Shown: one piece after another, positions 62,237-64,000 of the stretch
How positions within the stretch are numbered: position 1 is the first letter of the stretch
Layout of the letters: the number at the start of each line of letters is the position of its first letter
Assembly (NCBI RefSeq): GCF_040605455.1
Contig: NZ_JBEXCV010000034.1
Location: 1 to 64,000, forward strand
Source of the DNA: Embleya sp040605455
GTDB taxonomy: Bacteria > Actinomycetota > Actinomycetes > Streptomycetales > Streptomycetaceae
Direction: 5' to 3'
DNA length: 64,000 bases
Notes under the pieces: model-generated
What the model saw: the letters and a program-made list of their open reading frames with translations, nothing else
Told to the model about the DNA's origin: nothing
Databases searched by the model: none
Translations under genes and position numbers: made by a program

Positions 62237-62298
62237 TGGGTGCCCGAGGGCGCGGGATTGTCGGGCTGCGTGGGTGCCCGCAGGGCGCGGGATCGTCG
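62237..62298 (+). repeat. Imperfect direct repeat upstream of ettA
   Basis: TGGGTGCCCG-(c)aGGGCGCGGGAT-(t/c)GTCG occurs at 62237 and 62271, 34 bp apart. A CGAACGCCGGACGGGCTG dispersed repeat follows at 62338. Nothing coding is seen in 62199-62400. Confidence 0.5.
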
Positions 62299-62400
62299 AC
62301 CCGGGGCCTCTGGACCGGCCTGTCGCCCGCTTGTCCTCGAACGCCGGACGGGCTGGAGAGTTCCCGGTCGGCTTCTCGTGTCTTGGGCCGAGGTGGTGAC

Positions 62401-62439
62401 GTCGGGTCCCGACGCGCCTGGTGCGCGTCGGGACCCGAC
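62401..62439 (-). terminator. Terminator of the thioester surface protein gene
   Basis: Perfect 17-bp stem (GTCGGGTCCCGACGCGC and complement) with a 5-nt loop, 31 nt past the stop. Confidence 0.85.
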
Positions 62440-62470
62440 TGTCATCGTGGTTCGAGCGGTGGTGCCTCTA

Positions 62471-63892
62471 TCAGGCAGCGGCGCCGTTCGAGCCGTTGTT
62501 GCGGCGGCGCATGTAGAACACCAGACCGCCACCCGCGAGGAGGAGCGCACCGGCGCCGCCCAGGATCGCGGGAGTGTTGCTGCTGTCGCTACCGGTATCG
62601 GCCAGGTTCGGACCCTTCGGGTTCACCGGAGCCGGAGTCCCGCCGGTGCTGCCACCCGAGGTGCCACCGGTCACACCTTCGGTGGCGCCGGCGGTCTTGC
62701 AGTCGAGCGTGCCGGTGAACTCCTTCACGGTCTTGCCGTCGGGGCCCACGATGGTGATCTTGTACGCCTGGTCTTCGGCGACCTTGACGACCTGGTCGAC
62801 CGACTTGCCGGCCTCGACGGTGGTTTCCTTGCCGTCGAGCTTGAACTTGTACGACTCGTCGCCGTTGTTCTTGACGGTGACCTTCACGCCGCCGTCGACG
62901 CAGTCCTTGGTGGCGTTGATCTCCGGGAGCGGGCCCTTGCCGGGGTTACCCCACTTGGCAATCGCCTCGTCGGAGGTCTGCACCTTCTGCTTGTCCGCGA
63001 CGATCAGCAGCTGGCTGGTCGACCCGTCCTTGTTGACGCCCTGGAAGACCCGACCCGCCTGCACGGTCGACTCGCCGGAGACCTGGAGGGTCGAGCTGCC
63101 CGCCTTGGTGGCCTTGGACGCGTTCACATAGAGCTTGTCGCCGTTGCCGACCTTGTCGACCGGCTTGCCGTCGGCGTCCACCAGGGCGGCCTTGCCCTCG
63201 GAGTCACCGGCGAGCAGCTTGGCGTTGATCGACTTGCCCTCGGCGTTGGTCTTGACCTCGAACGGGCCGATACCGGGCTTGTCGTTGATCTTGCCGGCCT
63301 TCTCGCCCGGGGTCACCGAAAGCGAGACGGGGGGCTCGGTGACGTCGCCCTTGTTGGAGTCACCGATGAGGTACTTGTAGAGAGTGACGAGTTCGGCGTT
63401 GTTCTTGTTGCCGGTGTCGTCCAGGTTCTGGCCGTCGGTGAAGTGCCAGATGGCGGCCTGCGTGGCGGCTGCGGCCTCGCCCTCGCTCAGCTTCGGCGTG
63501 CCGGCCGCCTTGCGAACGCCCTCCAGATCCACCGTCGGGAACGAGTTCAGCAGAACCCACTTGACCTTGGCCTTGTCGGCCTTGGTGCCGAAGGAGGTCT
63601 CCTTCCAGCCCGACTCGTCGTACTTCGCGTCGCTACGCACGAGGGTGTGGAAGTCGATGCAGTAGGTGCGCAGGATCTTGCCGTCCACCTGGAGCTTCAG
63701 GATCGAGGCGCGCAGCGCGCTCTCTTTGCCCTTCAGGAAGATGTCCGCACCGACATCGCCGCCCTGGTAGACGCCCTTGGCGCCCTCCGCGTTGGCCGCA
63801 CCCGCGAAACCGATCACGCCGGCCGCCGCCAAGCCGCCGGCGATGATCATGGCCGACAAGCGGGTGGCCGTCCGTCCCGGTGTACGGAACAT
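62471..63892 (-). CDS. Sortase-anchored surface protein with Cys-Gln thioester domain
   Basis: 473 residues. Signal peptide (about 1-35, A-N-A end) is followed by a thioester domain with Cys78 (R-T-Y-C-I-D-F) and Gln145 (T-Q-A-A-I-W), the pair that forms an internal thioester in TQXA adhesins. Two Ig-like regions and a Gly/Thr-rich linker follow. The C-terminus carries L-A-D-T-G (430-434), a membrane helix and R-R-R, the LAxTG sorting signal of class E sortases. No sortase gene is in the window. Confidence 0.92.
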   Translation of the reverse strand: MFRTPGRTATRLSAMIIAGGLAAAGVIGFAGAANAEGAKGVYQGGDVGADIFLKGKESALRASILKLQVDGKILRTYCIDFHTLVRSDAKYDESGWKETSFGTKADKAKVKWVLLNSFPTVDLEGVRKAAGTPKLSEGEAAAATQAAIWHFTDGQNLDDTGNKNNAELVTLYKYLIGDSNKGDVTEPPVSLSVTPGEKAGKINDKPGIGPFEVKTNAEGKSINAKLLAGDSEGKAALVDADGKPVDKVGNGDKLYVNASKATKAGSSTLQVSGESTVQAGRVFQGVNKDGSTSQLLIVADKQKVQTSDEAIAKWGNPGKGPLPEINATKDCVDGGVKVTVKNNGDESYKFKLDGKETTVEAGKSVDQVVKVAEDQAYKITIVGPDGKTVKEFTGTLDCKTAGATEGVTGGTSGGSTGGTPAPVNPKGPNLADTGSDSSNTPAILGGAGALLLAGGGLVFYMRRRNNGSNGAAA

Positions 63893-64000
63893 GTGGTGGT
63901 CCCCTCGAAAAATGTAAGCCGACTCGCGCGGCGCATGGTTCCCCCGAGCGAGGCGCGAGTAAAGAACCGTTGAATGGTATGAGCAACGGGCCTACCTCTC

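Overview
The window reads as chromosome of a streptomycete-type actinomycete. GC content is very high, with almost every third codon position G or C. GTG starts are common, and clpX, clpP2, clpP1 and tig lie together in the order usual for Streptomyces and relatives. Other family-typical genes include a mycothiol-dependent nitroreductase-like protein, a BioY biotin transporter, an F420-type luciferase-like oxidoreductase, roadblock and SpoIIE-phosphatase proteins, and a sortase-anchored thioester surface protein. Genus cannot be fixed from sequence alone.

Layout. 1-1306: the 3' end of one small exported or membrane protein and a second of similar build. 1382-6781: the Clp protease and trigger factor block, all on the minus strand, with a ClgR-type box upstream of clpP1. 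6898-7143: divergent tRNA-Pro(UGG) and tRNA-Gly(UCC). 7099-18466: an 11.3-kb integrative and conjugative element of the pSAM2 (AICE) class inside the 3' end of tRNA-Gly, bounded by 80-bp perfect direct repeats. It carries a translationally coupled minus-strand set (FtsK/TraB-type translocase, small protein, RepSA-like initiator, AlpA-type excisionase, tyrosine integrase with a one-base frameshift). It also has a GntR/UTRA regulator with a clear operator, a three-gene cassette of unknown role, an XRE regulator converging on a Pif-like Nudix protein, an AT-rich cargo gene with a nuclease-like motif, and a 700-bp non-coding end rich in large inverted repeats.

18752-32904: chromosomal metabolism and regulation: luciferase-like oxidoreductase, EamA transporter, ADP-ribosylglycohydrolase, two paralogous lipoproteins with matching leaders, LacI regulator, secreted 5'-nucleotidase, PP2C-like protein, glutathione peroxidase, NAD-dependent epimerase, roadblock protein, class II aldolase and RDD membrane protein. 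33081-35986: a cobalamin riboswitch followed by cbiMNQO, a cobalt ECF transporter operon. 36037-43262: SpoIIE-type phosphatase, Nei/Fpg glycosylase, RpiB, membrane protein, BioY, aldehyde dehydrogenase, an unknown protein and a DsbA-like nitroreductase. 43451-48632: tandem pepN aminopeptidases. 48842-63892: small membrane protein, 4-alpha-glucanotransferase, HNH endonuclease, S9 peptidase, MscS channel, SDR/DUF2867 protein, truncated globin, GH13 enzyme, a thioesterase with its coupled partner, EttA and the thioester surface protein.

The least explained part is the element. Its features worth follow-up are the broken integrase, tandem arm-type repeats beside both att sites, the paralogous small-gene pair, the AT-rich DUF6602-like cargo gene and the nested inverted repeat near attR. 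Together they suggest a recently arrived element whose excision may now be impaired and whose cargo could have a host-protection or exclusion role; that role is inference.
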